This document shows, piece by piece, positions 62,553 through 64,000 of a stretch of 64,000 nucleotides of DNA (position 1 is the stretch's first letter; the number at the start of each line of letters is the position of its first letter). Under the pieces are notes generated by a model. That model worked only from the letters and a program-made list of their open reading frames with translations, ran no database searches and was not told the origin of the DNA. Location: contig SCQL01000001.1 of assembly GCA_004299235.1 (NCBI GenBank), forward strand, positions 38,624 through 102,623. Direction: 5' to 3'. The DNA comes from a bacterium (lineage in GTDB: Bacteria; Chloroflexota; Dormibacteria; Dormibacterales; Dormibacteraceae). Both the position numbers and the translations under genes were made by a program.

Positions 62553-62585
62553 CTACCCCGCCTGCATCAACGAATTCAAAACGTG

Positions 62586-62598
62586 CAAAGTTACTTTG
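62586..62598. promoter_or_regulatory. short dyad between divergent yvcK and DUF5808 genes
   Basis: CAAAGT-T-ACTTTG, 6-base perfect arms with one central base. It lies in the 66-bp AT-richer gap shared by the two divergent starts. A repressor site is possible. Confidence 0.35.
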
Positions 62599-62618
62599 GT
62601 ACTACGCTTCTCTGAAGT

Positions 62619-62999
62619 ATGCGCAGTTTGCGTCGGGTCCGGCGGCTGGTCCGGCTGGCTGCGTTCGGCCTGATCGCCGCGGCGGTGGCCACCGAGCTCG
62701 CCAAATCGCAGGCGGAGCGTACCTGGGAGGGCAAAGTCCTCGGCGTCGTCCCATATGACTTCCGGCCTCCGACCTGGGAGCGGATCCGCGCCGCTTACTG
62801 GAACCCCGATTCGAACCGGCTGTTCAGCGACCGGGTGTTCGGGGTGGGTTGGGCGGTGAATCTGTATCGGGCGAAGGCGCTGATGGAGGCGGCATTCGAG
62901 CGCCTGATGGGCGCGGCGCCCCCGGTGTCGATCCGGATGAGCGAGCGTCCACGTGGCGCACGGCGCAGCACCGGCGCCGGCGTGTCTCGAGAGCCGTAG
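62619..62999 (+). CDS. DUF5808-type small membrane protein
   Basis: A 126-residue protein with one N-terminal helix (LVRLAAFGLIAAAVATELA) and a central VPYDFRPPTWERIRAAYWNPD plus RVFGVGWAVNLYRA. That combination is the DUF5808 signature found in small actinobacterial-type membrane proteins. The C-terminus is basic and disordered. Function unknown. Confidence 0.8.
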   Translation: MRSLRRVRRLVRLAAFGLIAAAVATELAKSQAERTWEGKVLGVVPYDFRPPTWERIRAAYWNPDSNRLFSDRVFGVGWAVNLYRAKALMEAAFERLMGAAPPVSIRMSERPRGARRSTGAGVSREP

Positions 63000-63146
63000 C
63001 CCCTTATCGATGGTGGCCAACCTACGCCGAGGTAGCTTGCGGCTCTTCTCACGGGAGGCGACCAAAGGCCGGTTGGCGACCGCCGGGAAGCGCAGTCGGA
63101 GCCGGATAGGGGCTGGTTAGAATAGGCGGCCCGGCCCAAAGGCCTT

Positions 63147-63221
63147 TGGGGAGTGGCGCAACGGTAGCGCAGCTGACTCTGGATCAGAAGGTTGAAGGTT
63201 CGAATCCTTCCTCCCCAGCCA
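63147..63221 (+). tRNA. tRNA-Gln (anticodon CTG)
   Basis: Acceptor TGGGGAG/CTCCCCA (U1-A72, typical of tRNA-Gln), D-arm GCGC...GCGC, anticodon stem around CTCTGGA (anticodon CTG; first stem pair is a G-A mismatch), T-arm GAAGGTTCGAATCCTTC, discriminator G and an encoded CCA. Checked and rejected as tRNA-Sec, because the variable arm is short and the anticodon is not TCA. Confidence 0.94.
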
Positions 63222-63703
63222 AACACCCCTTGAACAAGATGACGAGTGGGCCGACGCTCACGTCGTCTCAGTCCAGCCGCCGGGACCGGCGGTGCCGCTC
63301 TCTGAAAATGAGACTCAGGTCACCTTCAATTGAGAGTTCGATCTCCCGCCTGGATGGCGGGGTCGCCTGGTGGAGGTCCTGCTCGGCCGCCAGCTGCGGC
63401 CCGGCCCAGGAGACTCGCTCGCCCGCTTGAAAGCCGCCGCCGAGAAGAGAAGAGGCTGAGGAGAGAGCGTCGGGGGGAGGTCTGTCCGTGGCGTGTCGGT
63501 AGGCGGAAGTGATTGGGAAGTGGGTGTGCGCGCGGCGCTCGGAGCCCACCAGCGATGTCGGTGGGGAAAAATCGCCCCTCTCCCCTACGGGGAGAGGGTC
63601 AGGGTGAGGGGCGCGAGCTCGCTGCCGCCGCGGGCAGAGGTTTCTTGGGATTTACAGCCTTCTTTTGCTTGACGCCCGAACGGATGTTTGGTGGCATGGT
63701 CGC
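63222..63703. other. 482-bp region without a supported gene, containing a REP-like element
   Basis: Between tRNA-Gln and the truncated DUF222 gene. Frames on both strands are short and of poor composition. A purine-rich stretch lies at 63430-63480 (GAGAAGAGAAGAGG). A REP-like hairpin is at 63573-63613. A TTGACG at 63669-63674 might be the -35 of the DUF222 gene, but its -10 is weak. Confidence 0.5.
63573..63613. repeat. REP-like palindromic element
   Basis: CCCTCTCCCC (63576-63585) and GGGGAGAGGG (63589-63598) form a perfect 10-bp stem around TAC, followed by the tail TCAGGGTGAGGGG. This hairpin-plus-tail layout is a common dispersed element in high-GC genomes. A second copy with the same layout lies at 42784-42822. 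Confidence 0.6.
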
Positions 63704-64000
63704 ATGTTGGGGGTTGGGGGCACAGACCTTGAGGAGCTGGCGCTCGCGGTGCGCAAATTCCAGCACCGCGACCAGGAACTAAGCCAGGACGATCCCAACC
63801 GCCTGCGCGCCGTCATCGACGCCTTGGGGGGCCGAGTTCGCCGCCATGGCGCGCCGCCTCCAGGAGTCGGGCGAGCATCTGCAGGGCGGCAGCGTCTCCG
63901 CCGTCGCCTGGCTGAGCCGGAGCTGCGCCATGTCCGCCACCTCCGCCGCCGACCGCCTCTGCGTCGGCGAGCAGCTGGAGTCGCTACCCAAAGTCGCTGA
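63704..64000 (+). pseudogene. DUF222 / HNH endonuclease-type gene, frameshifted and cut by window end
   Basis: From ATG 63704 the frame reads MLGVGGTDLEELALAVRKF...VIDALGG and then breaks in a run of six G at about 63825-63831. One base over, the frame resumes EFAAMARRLQESGEHLQGG, SVSAVAWLSRSCAMS, SAADRLCVGEQLESLPKVA, the typical DUF222 (13E12-repeat) domain that precedes an HNH nuclease. The C-terminus lies outside the window. The G-run makes a sequencing error likely. These genes are often present in many copies and move with repeats. Confidence 0.65.

Noticed and set aside
63147..63221. Possible tRNA-Sec to go with selA-selB
   Set aside because: Anticodon is CTG, variable arm is short and the acceptor is 7 bp; it is tRNA-Gln.
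62795..63226. 143-residue minus-strand frame over tRNA-Gln
   Set aside because: Begins with the antisense translation of the tRNA and is antisense to the DUF5808 gene.

Overview
The window is a 64-kb stretch of a high-GC bacterial chromosome, about two thirds G+C by eye. Genes are densely packed, often with 4-base GTGA/ATGA overlaps, and TTG and GTG starts are frequent. I see no rRNA, prophage, CRISPR array or intact insertion sequence. The genes include a LivK-type receptor, PrsW, DUF1800/DUF1501 proteins, a membrane-anchored YvcK, an ArsA with an HSP20-like tail, a bactofilin and a DUF222/HNH gene. Together with the sequence style they suggest an uncultured soil bacterium of the Terrabacteria, most likely Dormibacterota or a relative in Chloroflexota/Actinobacteriota. 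This placement is an inference, not a measurement. Two frameshifts, at about 52.37 kb and 63.83 kb, fit either young pseudogenes or errors in a draft or metagenomic assembly.

Layout. 1-1.9 kb: the end of a solute receptor gene and an HtrA-like protease. 1.9-5 kb: a molybdate operon (HTH-TOBE regulator, modA, modB, modC) with repeated TGCTAGG motifs upstream. 5.2-8.5 kb: a membrane protein, a GMC oxidoreductase and a lipocalin-fold-like protein. 8.6-13 kb: a five-gene redox-looking operon (DUF1800, DUF1501, small membrane protein, ApbE flavin transferase, ferric-reductase-like haem membrane protein). 13-20.7 kb: a PrsW protease, tRNA-Leu(CAG), a 925-residue kinase/zinc/AAA+ fusion, an acyl-CoA synthetase and a PHP phosphoesterase. 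20.8-23.1 kb: tRNA-Arg and tRNA-Leu followed by a lower-GC, gene-poor stretch with one accessory membrane protein.

23.1-30.5 kb is a polyamine locus: a PuuB-like oxidase, an Lrp-type regulator, a decayed aminotransferase remnant, potA-potD-potB-potC, then an ECF sigma factor with a small membrane partner. 30.5-36.9 kb: an ornithine-cyclodeaminase-like gene diverges from hom-thrC-thrB-lysC, which cover threonine synthesis except asd, followed by a YchF-like ATPase lacking its switch regions. 37-41.5 kb: a GcvH-like protein without the lipoyl lysine, a structured intergenic region behind a consensus promoter, and an arsA / small ORF / site-2-protease operon. 41.4-50.7 kb: selA-selB (selenocysteine insertion), metF, a ROK kinase, a CCA-type nucleotidyltransferase, a bactofilin and glpX. 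50.8-57.5 kb: a GT87 mannosyltransferase-like protein, a frameshifted MFS transporter, DUF1232, rplI, dnaB with a 145-residue mini-intein, and purA. 57.5-64 kb: an RnfD-like membrane protein, a beta-propeller protein, RidA, a PAP2 enzyme, YvcK, a DUF5808 protein, tRNA-Gln, and a truncated, frameshifted DUF222/HNH gene beside a REP-like hairpin.

Most of the window is core metabolism and information processing. The least conventional parts are the kinase-AAA+ fusion, the DUF1800/DUF1501/ApbE/haem operon, the GcvH-like and YchF-like paralogues that have lost key residues, the mini-intein, and the structured region at 38.05-38.24 kb.
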